This document shows positions 58,401 through 64,000 of a stretch of DNA of 64,000 nucleotides, piece by piece. Position numbers and translations under genes: made by a program. The notes under the pieces are model-generated. The model was not told where the DNA came from, searched no databases, and saw nothing but the letters and a program-made list of their open reading frames with translations. Origin of the DNA: Tachypleus tridentatus (lineage: Eukaryota; Arthropoda; Merostomata; Xiphosura; Limulidae); assembly GCF_004210375.1 (NCBI RefSeq), contig NC_134825.1, positions 74,763,558 through 74,827,557 on the forward strand, written 5' to 3'. Within the stretch, counting starts at the first letter, position 1. Every line of letters starts with the position of its first letter.

Positions 58401-59973
58401 TTTAACCCCAGTTTATGAATACATGTCTAATCTATATTTAGTTTTTTAATTTTAAATGACTGAAAGTAAAATTAATAAAATATTTAAAGAAAAAAGTATA
58501 ACTGTAGTATATTTTCCTTTTTTTAGTTTTGAAATCTAAATTATTTCCTGCTACTTTAGCTATAATTTCTAGTTTCTGGTTAATCACCATCAATTCACCA
58601 AAATCTACAAAAAAAATTTTCCTAGTTTTAACCTGCTCAGTGCCGTAGACAAGATAACTCGTCCAAGCCGATCGGTAACACAGTGCCGTAGACGAGATAA
58701 CTCGTCCAAGCAAATCGGTAACACAGTGCCGTAGACAAGATAACTCGTCCAAGCAACTCGGTAACACAGTGCCAAGGATAAGATAATTCGTTTTCAATAT
58801 TACCTAACTTCAATGCTAGATGTCAGCACCATACATGCATTTGACCTACTTAAAAATTACTCAATTTTGCAGAAACAAACCCGGCATAGGAGCTGCCGTA
58901 GCAGTTGAAATATTTGTCAGTCAACAGGTTAAAGTCCCCTCTTCTTGTTTTTAAGGACAGCTACAGTTCATTTTTATTATCCTCCTTCTTCCCTCATAAA
59001 ACTTCACATGAAAACACCAGAAAATTGGCTAACAAAGGAAATGTAACAAAAATATTTTAAGTCAAAATATAAAATAAATATTTAAGAATTTTACAACGCT
59101 TATTGCCAAATTACTAACTGCTTTTGCATTGTAACTCACCTAGCTGAGCAAACCTTTCATCACATCCTCGCCTCACCATCAAAGCCATACTAAAGTAGCC
59201 CATTCTGAACCATTCTAGCATTTCTGGAGAGGTGAAAGGACCTGTAACAAAAATAAAACATTACAAATACACTAGCTCAGAAAAAGCAAACTGAAGAACC
59301 TTAATAATAATGAAGATATGAACCAGACAATGTAAATAATTTTTGTACGTTGAACACAAATCAAAGTATGTAATTCAAACACTAGCAAGTTTATCATTCA
59401 GCCTTTCTTGAAAGCCTTTTAATTTACATACACAAAAATAGCAAAATTGTTACCACTAAAACAAAAACAGCACTTCTGAGTCTTAATATAGCACACTGCA
59501 ATAAAACAGAGCATTAGTTTAGTAATATTTAATACAAACAATTTTTCAAAAACTTTTCTGTGAAACAAGTGATCTATTTTCCTTGTGAACAGTTTACACA
59601 TAATAACATTTGCAATTTGGGCTTAAAATCAAAGTTTTTAATATATAGGGACTACTATATCACTTCCACAAAATTTAATTTTAACATCTTGTTATAAAGT
59701 AATGCACTGGTCATTTTATATAACAGCCTAGACTTTTACTTAATTAATGAAGAAGTAAGATAAAATCCAACAAAATCAAAAGGTTTTGCACAGATATCCT
59801 GTGGGTATCATTTTTATTATACCATTCTTTCATAAGATACACTTTTTTTTAAAAATTAAAACAATATTGAAGAAACACATACCTTGAATTCGTCCCTGGG
59901 GATCTCTGTAGAACCATTTATAAGCATCTTCATGATGTGATGGAAAAATTGCTGTTTTATCTACTGCATCTTC
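22228..59973 (-). CDS. Gigyf: GIGYF (GRB10-interacting GYF protein 1/2 homologue), 19 exons, N-terminus beyond window
   Basis: Model: complement(join(22228..22440, 23358..23474, 28122..28168, 30230..30332, 32227..32323, 33197..33396, 34237..34330, 35085..35176, 35345..35446, 38955..39107, 39518..39874, 46251..46382, 47488..47612, 48036..48181, 49217..49318, 53639..53801, 57382..57446, 59140..59241, 59883..59973)). About 830 residues are visible. In order they are: a GYF domain ([31 protein letters not shown]), a Gln-rich linker, SIWD, a long Glu/Arg coiled coil, [10 protein letters not shown] and [14 protein letters not shown] repeats, GGFWDDAV, the conserved block [35 protein letters not shown], a poly-Lys patch, and SLLGFTVQ near the C-terminus. 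This is the order of vertebrate GIGYF2. Known family role: the GYF domain binds PPG-phi ligands, and the protein acts with 4EHP and CCR4-NOT in translational repression and mRNA decay in the cytoplasm. The 4EHP-binding region would be N-terminal and off-window. Phases match at every junction except 57382/53801. Confidence 0.95.
23220..23272. repeat. (TA)n/(CA)n microsatellite
   Basis: A TATATATATACAC run followed by ACACACACACACAC and interrupted CA repeats. It lies 86 bp from the GIGYF exon at 23358. Confidence 0.85.
23358..23474 (-). CDS. Gigyf: GIGYF exon: conserved helical C-terminal block, part 2
   Basis: Acceptor TTTATTTTCAG, donor GTAGGA; 117 nt, phase 0. It encodes [32 protein letters not shown] and a short linker. 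This is the most conserved part of the family after the GYF domain. Confidence 0.95.
24640..26345 (-). mobile_element. Jockey-like LINE remnant (rearranged)
   Basis: The - strand holds an RNase H-like piece ([18 protein letters not shown]), then AVNLE-type C-terminal sequence ([20 protein letters not shown]). Upstream are broken reverse transcriptase segments, including [13 protein letters not shown]. At about 26300 it jumps to the zinc-knuckle region of ORF1, so the endonuclease part is deleted. It is the same family as 42455-45664. Confidence 0.75.
26340..26640 (+). mobile_element. piggyBac-type repeat fragment
   Basis: Segments such as TGACCATAAAAAATAC and CTAGAATGACTGCATATTGT align with the 10860-10990 part of the complete element. 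It is flanked on the left by the Jockey-like LINE remnant. Confidence 0.5.
27138..27258 (-). mobile_element. SINE family 2, inverted copy
   Basis: Tail TTTGGAATTAAGCACAAAGC, middle CTCACCACAGGTACTGAAAC, and head end CTGCTGTACCACTGGTGG match the reverse complement of 63193-63309. Confidence 0.65.
27801..28049. mobile_element. mariner-like MITE, 249 bp, TA-flanked
   Basis: The left end CAGGATGTTCAGAAAGTCAC matches the inverted right end CAGGGTGTTTGGAAAGTCAC, and both continue TGTGCA. TA flanks both sides. On the - strand a 3' transposase remnant reads [13 protein letters not shown]. It lies 73 bp downstream of GIGYF micro-exon 28122-28168. Confidence 0.75.
28122..28168 (-). CDS. Gigyf: GIGYF micro-exon: [15 protein letters not shown]
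   Basis: This is a 47-nt exon with acceptor TTTGTAG and donor GTAAGT. It encodes [15 protein letters not shown], nearly identical to the human family sequence. It was identified by that match and by phase 1 to 0 continuity. Confidence 0.95.
28500..28924 (+). mobile_element. piggyBac-type repeat fragment, 3' end
   Basis: It ends with AATAAAGTTTTGAATG and CTCATGACC, then GTAGCAATAGGGCTAG, a decayed form of the CATTGCAAAAGGGTTAA terminus. Similarity becomes weak to the left, so the boundary is approximate. Confidence 0.5.
29312..29385 (-). mobile_element. Family 1 SINE, short 3' fragment
   Basis: TTTTGTGCAAAACTAAACAA and GGGCTAGCTGAACATAGCCA resemble the inverted 3' half of the SINE. It is partial. 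Confidence 0.4.
29822..30098 (-). mobile_element. tRNA-derived SINE (family 1), full length with target duplication
   Basis: An inverted copy with box B (GGGTTGTGGGTTCAACTCC on the - strand) and the head CCCAGCATGGCTAGG. It is flanked by the exact 9-bp duplication TTTACAGTT (29813-29821 and 30099-30107). It sits 131 bp from the GIGYF exon at 30230, in an intron. Confidence 0.88.
30230..30332 (-). CDS. Gigyf: GIGYF exon: conserved helical C-terminal block, part 1
   Basis: Acceptor TTTAATAG, donor GTAAGG; 103 nt. It encodes [20 protein letters not shown] and then [14 protein letters not shown]. This aligns with the human KLFQG...FTQWCEQML segment. Confidence 0.94.
30787..31829. mobile_element. 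Second TTAA-flanked non-autonomous element, 1043 bp
   Basis: It starts TTAATCCTTTACAGTCC and ends GGACTGATAAGGGTTAA, the reverse complement of TTAACCCTTATCAGTCC. The two ends match at 14 of 17 positions. The interior is AT-rich, without long frames, and only loosely resembles the 1562-bp element. It lies in a GIGYF intron. Confidence 0.6.
32227..32323 (-). CDS. Gigyf: GIGYF exon: NESAFPVLG to AMRAKKEE
   Basis: Acceptor CTGTTACAG, donor GTAACA; 97 nt. It encodes [20 protein letters not shown] and then [13 protein letters not shown], a basic helix that leads into the conserved helical C-terminal block. Confidence 0.92.
33197..33396 (-). CDS. Gigyf: GIGYF exon: Ser/Trp-rich segment with FWDDA motif
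   Basis: Acceptor TTGTTATAG, donor AA/GTAAAT; 200 nt. It encodes [18 protein letters not shown], a Ser/Pro stretch, and [19 protein letters not shown]. The spaced Trp residues and the GFWDDA motif are the diagnostic family features. Confidence 0.93.
34237..34330 (-). CDS. Gigyf: GIGYF exon: second SLAEIQ motif
   Basis: Acceptor TTTGTTTTAG, donor GTAAGT; 94 nt. It encodes [20 protein letters not shown] and then [11 protein letters not shown], matching the K-SLLEIQQEEARQ block of human GIGYF2. Confidence 0.93.
35085..35176 (-). CDS. Gigyf: GIGYF exon: Gln-rich helix ending LTWAQ
   Basis: Acceptor TAATTATTAG, donor GTATTT; 92 nt, phase 0 to 2. It encodes [20 protein letters not shown] and then [10 protein letters not shown]. 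The Gln tract with a Trp-containing end corresponds to the QQQKLSGWG part of vertebrate GIGYF2. Confidence 0.9.
35345..35446 (-). CDS. Gigyf: GIGYF exon: first SLAEIQ motif
   Basis: Acceptor TTTTTCTTAG, donor GTAAGC; 102 nt, phase 0. It encodes [20 protein letters not shown] and then [14 protein letters not shown]. The W-G and LSLAEIQKL elements are conserved with human GIGYF2. Confidence 0.93.
35447..37307. other. GIGYF intron without recognised features
   Basis: AT-rich intronic DNA. Short open frames here (for example 36089-36391 and 36601-36858) have no family resemblance and AT-driven codons, and were not called. The Tc1 element follows at 37310. Confidence 0.5.
37310..38882 (-). mobile_element. 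Near-complete Tc1-like transposon, 1573 bp, with IR/DR ends
   Basis: It runs from CAGTTACAAGAGAAAGTGTT to the inverted equivalent (CAGTTACGACAGAAAGTGTT on the - strand), with TA at 37308-37309 and 38883-38884. Each terminal inverted repeat spans over 200 bp and contains an outer and an inner copy of the core AGAAAGTGTT(C/T)GT, the IR/DR layout seen in Sleeping Beauty-like Tc1 elements. The element is inserted in a GIGYF intron, in the gene's orientation. Confidence 0.9.
37526..38519 (-). pseudogene. Tc1 transposase (DD34E) with two frame disruptions
   Basis: The start [12 protein letters not shown] lies at 38519. A frameshift near 38458 separates it from the 230-codon open part: paired helix-turn-helix ([26 protein letters not shown]), first Asp in [19 protein letters not shown], second Asp in [10 protein letters not shown]. 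The frame then breaks near 37763, and the catalytic Glu region [10 protein letters not shown] lies in another frame with a few codons lost. The C-terminal end is GYTTDH and stop. About 330 codons in all, close to the usual Tc1 size. It is inactive as it stands. Confidence 0.88.
38955..39107 (-). CDS. Gigyf: GIGYF exon: end of coiled coil
   Basis: Acceptor ATTTTCTAG, donor CAT/GTAAGC; 153 nt, phase 0. It encodes [20 protein letters not shown] and continues Gln-rich to QQKAKAH. A Tc1 transposon lies 72 bp downstream of the exon's 3' end, inside the next intron. Confidence 0.92.
39518..39874 (-). CDS. Gigyf: GIGYF exon: Glu/Arg/Gln coiled coil, main part (119 codons)
   Basis: The acceptor TATTTTAAG is weak in pyrimidines; the donor is GAG/GTAATA. 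The exon is phase 0 on both sides. It encodes an uninterrupted charged helix built from reiterated RR(L/Q)EEQ-type units (for example [17 protein letters not shown]). Such i/i+4 Glu-Arg patterns form stable single alpha helices. The opposite strand is also open, but only as a shadow of this codon pattern. The unit repetition suggests growth by replication slippage. Confidence 0.92.
40848..40866. repeat. (TA)n(CA)n microsatellite
   Basis: ATATATACACACACACACA, short and intronic. Confidence 0.8.
41071..41113. repeat. (CA)n/(TA)n microsatellite
   Basis: Two ACACACACAC runs separated by ATATATATCACACAT. Confidence 0.85.
41400..42200 (+). pseudogene. Unrecognised coding-like relic, possibly a retrogene fragment
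   Basis: Two + strand pieces look protein-like. The first reads [20 protein letters not shown] followed by an acidic segment and a stop near 41570. The second, 149 codons open from 41749, is Lys/Ser-rich ([30 protein letters not shown]). Base composition differs from the surrounding intron. I cannot name a parent gene, and no tail or target duplication was identified. It is antisense to GIGYF. Confidence 0.3.
42455..43475 (-). pseudogene. LINE reverse transcriptase remnant, truncated
   Basis: Frame fragments include an NQIWQ(D)-type motif near 43010, a PKPGK-type region near 42940, and [20 protein letters not shown] with [10 protein letters not shown] (canonical GVPQG, Gly to Asp). The F/YxDD catalytic motif and all later sequence are absent. 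Confidence 0.75.
43476..44353 (-). pseudogene. LINE endonuclease and reverse transcriptase start, remnant
   Basis: [20 protein letters not shown] and [10 protein letters not shown] are the start and catalytic Glu region of the apurinic-type endonuclease. [20 protein letters not shown] and TAAQCIPKT mark the linker to the reverse transcriptase. The frame is broken several times. Confidence 0.8.
44437..45320 (-). pseudogene. LINE ORF1 (Gag-like, zinc-knuckle) remnant
   Basis: Pieces include [16 protein letters not shown], a knuckle region ([32 protein letters not shown]) and [20 protein letters not shown]. Frame shifts and stops separate them. Such proteins bind the element's RNA. Confidence 0.7.
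46010..46180 (-). mobile_element. piggyBac-type repeat fragment
   Basis: It aligns with 25-150 (inverted orientation), for example CTAAAAGCCTGCCAAATTTT against CTAAAAGTCTACCAAATTAT. The ends are not preserved. Confidence 0.45.
46251..46382 (-). CDS. Gigyf: GIGYF exon: Glu/Arg coiled coil, first part
   Basis: Acceptor CTTGTACAG, donor GTAAAT; 132 nt, phase 0 on both sides. It encodes 44 residues, almost all Glu, Arg, Lys or Gln ([20 protein letters not shown] and onward). It is part of the long charged helix of GIGYF proteins. Confidence 0.9.
46640..47100 (-). pseudogene. mariner-like transposase C-terminal remnant
   Basis: The - strand reads [19 protein letters not shown], resembling the TPLDFFLWGYVKD motif that carries the last acidic residue of this transposase group, then TNMLANKW at the C-terminus. 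Upstream [14 protein letters not shown] also fits. It is broken by stops. Confidence 0.6.
47488..47612 (-). CDS. Gigyf: GIGYF exon: SIWD motif and start of coiled coil
   Basis: Acceptor CATCTATAG, donor GTTTGT; 125 nt. It encodes [20 protein letters not shown] and then [14 protein letters not shown]. The (S/G)-(I/V)-W-(D/E) element followed by LE-x-LQ-x-LEK is shared with human GIGYF2 just before its charged coiled coil. Confidence 0.92.
48036..48181 (-). CDS. Gigyf: GIGYF exon: Pro/Gly/Leu-rich linker
   Basis: Acceptor ACTTTCCTCAG; donor AACT/GTAAGG. The 146-nt exon encodes [20 protein letters not shown] followed by [13 protein letters not shown] and [14 protein letters not shown]. It is low-complexity and probably disordered, and phase is kept on both sides. 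Confidence 0.87.
49217..49318 (-). CDS. Gigyf: GIGYF exon: Gln/Leu-rich segment
   Basis: Acceptor TTCTTGTGCAG, donor GTTTGA; 102 nt in continuous phase 2. It encodes [15 protein letters not shown] followed by [16 protein letters not shown]. This matches the Gln-rich helix that follows the GYF domain in GIGYF2 proteins. Confidence 0.88.
50570..50780 (+). mobile_element. piggyBac-type repeat fragment
   Basis: Landmarks TTGACCTTGTAACCACTATA and GTAGTCATTCTAAAATG align with the 10870-10960 part of the complete element. It lies directly left of the mariner-like relic at 50821. Confidence 0.4.
50821..51425 (+). mobile_element. mariner-like transposon, 5' part with transposase start
   Basis: It begins CAAGGTGTTCACAAAGTCCT after TA, close to the ends of the 27801 MITE. 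From about 51005 a broken frame reads [33 protein letters not shown] and a second helix-turn-helix ([14 protein letters not shown]). The remainder is missing; piggyBac-type sequence follows. Confidence 0.65.
51470..53362 (+). mobile_element. Mosaic of nested piggyBac-type repeat copies
   Basis: 51470-52130 aligns forward with 11000-11560 of the complete element. 52720-52960 aligns in reverse with 10760-10960. 53215-53362 aligns forward with its end and stops at ATTAA. The switch of orientation shows a second copy inserted in the first, or an internal inversion. 52130-52720 is unassigned. Confidence 0.5.
51706..51748. repeat. (TA)n/(CA)n microsatellite
   Basis: TATATATATATATATATATG followed by CACATGCACACACACACA. 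It lies within the piggyBac-type mosaic; the complete element has a shorter TATATATATGCATA at the corresponding place (about 11213), so the array grew inside the element. Confidence 0.85.
53639..53801 (-). CDS. Gigyf: GIGYF exon: Gln-rich linker after the GYF domain
   Basis: Acceptor AATTTTGCAG, donor GTAAAA; 163 nt. The frame that joins the next exon reads [17 protein letters not shown] and then a Gln/Leu-rich helix ([17 protein letters not shown]). It requires one base from an upstream exon (phase 1). Phase 0 would hit TAA after four codons, so a small exon between this and 57382 is still missing. Confidence 0.85.
55346..56573. repeat. 44-bp minisatellite, about 28 copies
   Basis: The unit can be written as TCTCTGTGTAAAACATAGCT plus CGCAGAGATCATACAATCAC plus TATG (44 bp). 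Five units are 42 bp (lacking AT). Each unit contains inverted arms TCTCTGTG and C(A/G)CAGAGA with a 12-nt loop. Variants cluster in blocks: ACG units at about 56080-56218, 42-bp units at about 55460-55560 and 56250-56300. It lies in the GIGYF intron between exons 57382 and 53801. Confidence 0.97.
57382..57446 (-). CDS. Gigyf: GIGYF exon: end of GYF domain and Pro-rich linker
   Basis: Acceptor ATCATCTAG, donor GTAAGG; 65 nt. It encodes [20 protein letters not shown] and then LR, matching the conserved GE-x-I-K-x-W-x-R-V-P-F end of the family's GYF domain. It ends in phase 0, which does not match the phase needed by the next exon I found (53639-53801). Confidence 0.92.
58121..58672. repeat. 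279-bp direct duplication
   Basis: 58121-58392 and 58400-58672 are near-identical, both starting TTTTAACCCCAGTTTATGAA and both ending with one 43-bp unit (CAGTGCCGTAGACAAGATAA onward). They differ by scattered substitutions and small indels. Confidence 0.92.
58638..58790. repeat. 43-bp tandem repeat, about 3.5 copies
   Basis: Units start at 58638, 58681, 58724 and 58767 (partial), each beginning CAGTGCC. The second unit holds the perfect inverted repeat GACGAG-ATAA-CTCGTC. A single unit also occurs at 58358 in the first duplication copy. Confidence 0.93.
59140..59241 (-). CDS. Gigyf: GIGYF exon: core of GYF domain
   Basis: Acceptor TTTGTTACAG, donor GTGAGT; 102 nt. It continues the GYF signature: [17 protein letters not shown], then [17 protein letters not shown]. 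The W-F-x-x-G-Y-F and RRGCDE residues are those that form the ligand groove and closing strand in GYF domains. Confidence 0.95.
59883..59973 (-). CDS. Gigyf: GIGYF exon: start of GYF domain
   Basis: Acceptor TGATACAG, donor GTATGT; 91 nt from phase 0 to phase 1. It encodes an acidic leader (EDAVDK), [18 protein letters not shown] and the first base of the next Gly codon. The W-x-Y-x-D-P-x-G-x-x-x-G-P-F signature of the GYF fold begins here. Confidence 0.93.
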
Positions 59974-60839
59974 CTGTATCAGAAATCACAATGAAATAAA
60001 CTCCTCAAACTTTAAATAAAAAATCAATTAATGATTCTTCTTGTTACTTTAGAACAGTAATTAGAGCATTAGCTAACAAACTTTTAGCAAATCCATGTGG
60101 CCTACATTCATAGACTGCTTTATCAAATAATTCATATGCTTGAGTAATTCTCATAACCTGATATTAAAATAGCAATGAAGAAGTCTTTTCCAATATATTA
60201 AAATATTTTTGTTTGGCAAATTCAAATCAACCATAAGTAAATGTAATTATTAAGCTTAACTCATTCCTTTGTACAATCACATACAAGCAGTTTATATCTG
60301 TAAATAACTAGGAAAGAAGGAAAACAAAATATATAGTACTTTTGAAGTAAACAGTCTTTCTACACAAAACTGATTGGATTGTTTAATATAGCAAATGTTT
60401 TACATTGTTAGTTTAACATATGTACTTTGGACTAACCTAAATCTCCTAAACTGGCCAAATTCTATGAGGCATTATTAGAATTATAGTAAAAAATACCATT
60501 AATGGCAAGGACATCCAACTGATGAAACACTGCATTCTGATATTTATAATTACAAATGTAGGAAAAACATTTAATTAGCTCTAATGACTTTCATTTGATT
60601 TTTATTCACTGTAAACACATAATTTGCTCTGATGTGAAGTTAATTTATTAGAAAAACAATCCTTTTGTTCATACACAAGTAAATTTAAAAAATAACAAAA
60701 GCCCTTAAGTATTAGGATTTAATAAATGACTCAATTTAAATAAAGTTAATATAGTTTTTCAAAAACCAATCACTTTTTAAAACTTTCTCTTTAGTAAAGT
60801 ATCATGTTAGAAGACAAAGAAAAAAGTACAAAATTTGTT
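59974..60839. other. GIGYF upstream intron, no exon recognised
   Basis: The exon encoding the sequence before the GYF domain was not found here. The DNA is AT-rich with no recognisable repeat. Confidence 0.45.
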
Positions 60840-61120
60840 TGTTTTTTGTTTGTTTTGGAATTTCACGCAAAGCCACACAAGGGCTATCTCTGCTAGCCAT
60901 CCCTAATTTAGCAGTGTAGGAGTAGAAAAAAAGGCAGCTAATCATCACCACCCACCACAAACTCTTTGGCTACTCTTTTACCAACAAATATTGGGATTGA
61001 CCATCATGTTAGAATGCCCCCACGGCTAAAAGAGCAAACATGTTTAGTGTGATGGGGATTCGAACCCGTGACCCTTGGATTACGAGTTGAATACCTTAAC
61101 CCACCTGGCCATGCCGGGCT
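60840..61120 (-). mobile_element. tRNA-derived SINE (family 1), well preserved
   Basis: The - strand head reads AGCCCGGCATGGCCAGGTGG, with an anticodon loop CTCGTAA (CGT, Thr) and box B GGGTTCGAATCCCC. It is the least diverged copy in the window. Confidence 0.88.
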
Positions 61121-62931
61121 CCAGAGTATATAAATACAAAAATTTAAAGTATAATGAAAATAAAATGAAATTTAAATTTCAACAAAGGAATATCTTCCTA
61201 TTTTGTCCAGAGGTCTAACATTCACACTTTTCACTAAATTAAGAGAAAAAGTAAAGCAAAAACGTTTTTTGAGTATTAACTAAAATAAAACTTATGAAAA
61301 TTATACAAAGTGACAAAAACAGTACTTGGACTGCCCTAGGCACACAAATTTCTAGCCCCAAACAATTATGCCATATCAAGGCTTGACACAAACTTTATAG
61401 ACTTATTCTGTACATCAAATAAATATTTTCACATGCCTAAGTTTAATTGTGCATCTGCCATACATATCCTGATTTCCTTTGTTGTATTATATCATAATAA
61501 TTTTAAATAATGGAAACAGTACTTCAATTATTGTAAATAAAGAATTTAACACGTTCCATAATGTCTAAAATAGAAGAAAAATAAGCTAGTTGTTTTGACA
61601 TGCATTTATTTGGAATTAATATTCTAATCATTGCATAAATTGTTTGGAAACAAAACATTTACACAACACCATAGATTACATGTATCTCAAAGTCTCATCT
61701 GAAACCTGCAATTACAATAACTAAGTATTATTAAATGTCATTTTAAACAACATAACAATAAAATATATTTTGCTTGAAAATCAATGATTTATAATATTAG
61801 ATGATGGAAAAACAAAGACATGGTTTGGGTTGTTTAATTAATTTTCACAGTTTTTAACTAAAGTTTTATGTTAACAATAATCTCCTAATATTAAAGAATA
61901 TTAAAGTCTGAAACTTTTTCTTTTCACTTTTACACTCAGAAAGCTGAGAGTTTAGAACCACTTTTACTTTTCAAATACTAAAATAAAAAATATATCTTAT
62001 TTTCCATAAAGAATTCAGAACCATACAGCATCACCTAATTTCAAATATACAGGACTACAAAATCCTGTACGATAAGTATTAAAATGACATCATAATGAGA
62101 AATTTAAATGCTGATATTTTAGAGCACAACTATAAGGTACTAATAATTGATAAACTAGAGAACACTAGTAAGGTCTTCTAAAGACAAAACCAGAAAAACA
62201 GATATTAAAACAGAGAATTTATTGGAAGTTCCAACATATGGCATTCCTCTTTTTGTCCAACCAATATTCTTTAATCCTTCATTAATTTATGTTCCATGTT
62301 TGTTTACAAACTCCTCCAACAGTTCAGAAGCAAGCAGGGCTAGGCTATACTGATAGGCAAATTTGAGATGGTTTATGGTATACACTTTATATATATATTG
62401 TGTAGCATCCCCTTCCCTCAACAAAGAAAGCTTAAACATACTAAAAAAAGTCACAGAGGAATGGGTGCAGTCTAGAGGGAGGTTTGCAGAGTTACCACTT
62501 TAGAATCTGATATTCAATCTTGTGTTTCTGGCCCTCTTTTGGAATCCTGAGAGTGCCATTTTTGAAACTGTTTATATTTCACCAACAAGCCAAAGGGATA
62601 ACATTTGGCACACATAATCAAGCACTATGTTAGGGTGTATAAACCCATACTCCATTTGAGAAGCTACAGAAGTAATTTGGGTAATGCAGAAGTTTGATTG
62701 GTGCACTGGAACCTCAGTGAGATATGAAGACACTTTGAGACCCACAGCAATGTTTTGGTATTTTTTACTAATAATATGAAATCATCCCATACCTAAATCT
62801 ATAAAATCCTTAAAGAATCATAAGGGAGAATTATCCTTACACTATCTGTATGATCTTCTGAACAACTTCGATAATTATGAAAATCCCTTTAGTTCCAGTG
62901 CATAAAAATGATCACAAAAATATTTTACACA
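61121..62931. other. GIGYF upstream intron, mostly unassigned
   Basis: 62220-62770 has a higher GC content than its surroundings and may be an old transposon, but no coding motif or terminal repeat was seen. The rest is AT-rich. Confidence 0.4.
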
Positions 62932-63440
62932 TTAACCCTATGTTAACGATGTCAGTCTACTAATATATGTCCACATTTATTTTGTGTACTTTCCTAAAAG
63001 TTGGTAAGATTTTATTAAACATGAAGTATGTTGTACACATATTTAATAATTAATTAAATATAATAAAAACTTGCTCGAATTTACAAAGTCAATTTGACTC
63101 AGACTCTGACTAGCTTTGGTGAAAAGCAATTTTCATGTTAAGAAAAAAATATTGTTTTTTCATCTTAGAGTTTTCATATTACATGCCATCTAATGGCACA
63201 GCAGCATGTCTACAGACTTACAGTGCCAGAAACCAGGTTTCAATACCTATGGTGAGCAGAACATAGGTACTCCATTATGTAGATTTGTGCTTAATAACAA
63301 ACAATAACATATTTCATTTTACATACTCTCTAGAAACCTCCTAAATAAATGTCAAGTTTTATTTCAATGAAACTTTTTCTCTTATTCTCTTTACCTAACA
63401 CAATTGTAGCAAAACCATATGAACAGAAAGCTGAAAAACA
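62932..63440 (+). mobile_element. piggyBac-type repeat, 5' end, interrupted by a SINE
   Basis: It starts TTAACCCTATGTTAACGATG and resumes the family sequence (GAAACCTCCTAAATAAATGTC) after the tRNA-like SINE at 63193-63309. The inserted SINE is therefore younger than this copy. Confidence 0.55.
63193..63309 (+). mobile_element. SINE family 2 inserted in a piggyBac-type repeat
   Basis: Head TGGCACAGCAGCATGTC, box-B-like AGGTTTCAATACC, end GTAGATTTGTGCTTAATAAC. The anticodon-loop position reads CTTACAG (TAC), suggesting a tRNA-Val origin, tentatively. Confidence 0.6.
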
Positions 63441-64000
63441 AAATAAAAAATGCATTGTTTTGTAGAATGATGCAAATAATATATTTACAATTATTTTTCC
63501 TAAGAGCTTTAGGTCTCTAATGTTCACAAATGTTTTCATTTAATCTTATTGTTCTATTGCTCTTTGAACCTTGTCTAAAAACTGCTAAACTAGCAAAATA
63601 ATTCATATACACGCACACCTTATAGAGAAATTTTCTTTGTTTTCATTAAAGTTTGCTTATATAACCTAATAAATTTCTCATTTTTAAAATATTACTTTTA
63701 CAACAATAAGTAAAAATATTTAAAAAAACAAGAAATTTAGTTCTTAAATGTGAGCTCACTTTTCAATGTCTTGTCCAAACCTAACCCTGCTTTCTGATAA
63801 TTGTTGTTAGTATATAAAAATTATTAGAAAAATCAAATGTGTAATTTAAAACACTAAATATTAACACACAACACAAAGACAAATGGCCTATAATTTGACT
63901 GACTTCCTAATTAAGTTTTAAGTGCATTTAAGTAATTTCTTTACCTAGAAGAGGTGAATTCAGCAATAGTAATAAGGAACCTATAGGCCAAATATCTCAG

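Noticed and set aside
61050..61120. tRNA-Thr gene
   Set aside because: The tRNA-like head is the 5' part of a longer SINE with the standard body and tail, and the same structure recurs at other sites. It is not a functional tRNA gene by this evidence.
63946..64000. Further GIGYF exon with a donor-like TTCTAG/GTAAAG on the - strand
   Set aside because: The next exon needs phase 0, and in that phase this stretch ends in TAG. None of the frames resembles the family.
1..64000. Gene cluster, operon, defence or toxin system
   Set aside because: Two ordinary intron-bearing genes and transposon debris account for all coding sequence I could support. No clustered pathway genes, toxin-like secreted peptides or immune domains were seen.

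Overview
The window is animal nuclear DNA. It is AT-rich, with short exons, GT/AG introns and many decayed transposons. Several copies of a tRNA-Thr-derived SINE, plus a second tRNA-like SINE, Penelope-like, Jockey-like, copia, Tc1/mariner and piggyBac-type elements, fit an arthropod. From memory the main SINE resembles repeats abundant in horseshoe crabs, so a chelicerate (Xiphosura) is my best guess. I could not check this.

Two protein-coding genes are supported, in convergent (tail-to-tail) orientation. On the + strand, the last six exons of a basic, Ser/Thr/Arg-rich, probably nuclear protein lie at 1271-8007. The reading phase is continuous across all five introns and the 5' end lies left of the window. 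I do not recognise this gene with certainty. On the - strand, 19 exons between 59973 and 22228 encode about 830 residues of a GIGYF protein (GRB10-interacting GYF protein 1/2 homologue). They run from the GYF domain through Gln-rich and very long Glu/Arg coiled-coil segments to the conserved C-terminus. The N-terminal exons lie beyond position 64000, and at least one small exon between 53801 and 57382 was not found.

Layout: 1-1175, piggyBac-type repeat copies; 1271-8007, + strand gene with a Tc1 relic in an intron; 8008-22084, intergenic space with a complete 1.56-kb piggyBac-type element, SINEs, and a Penelope-like element split by a copia element that has no recognisable LTRs; 22085-59973, the GIGYF gene. 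Its introns hold a nearly complete Tc1 element (37310-38882), two decayed Jockey-like LINEs, mariner-like relics, a second TTAA-flanked element (30787-31829), a 44-bp minisatellite of about 28 copies (55346-56573), and a 279-bp duplication next to a 43-bp tandem repeat (58121-58790). 59974-64000 is upstream intron with SINE and piggyBac-type fragments.

I see no gene cluster, operon-like system or new defence system. The interest lies in transposon architecture and in the two hairpin-forming minisatellites, whose variants look like CpG deamination.
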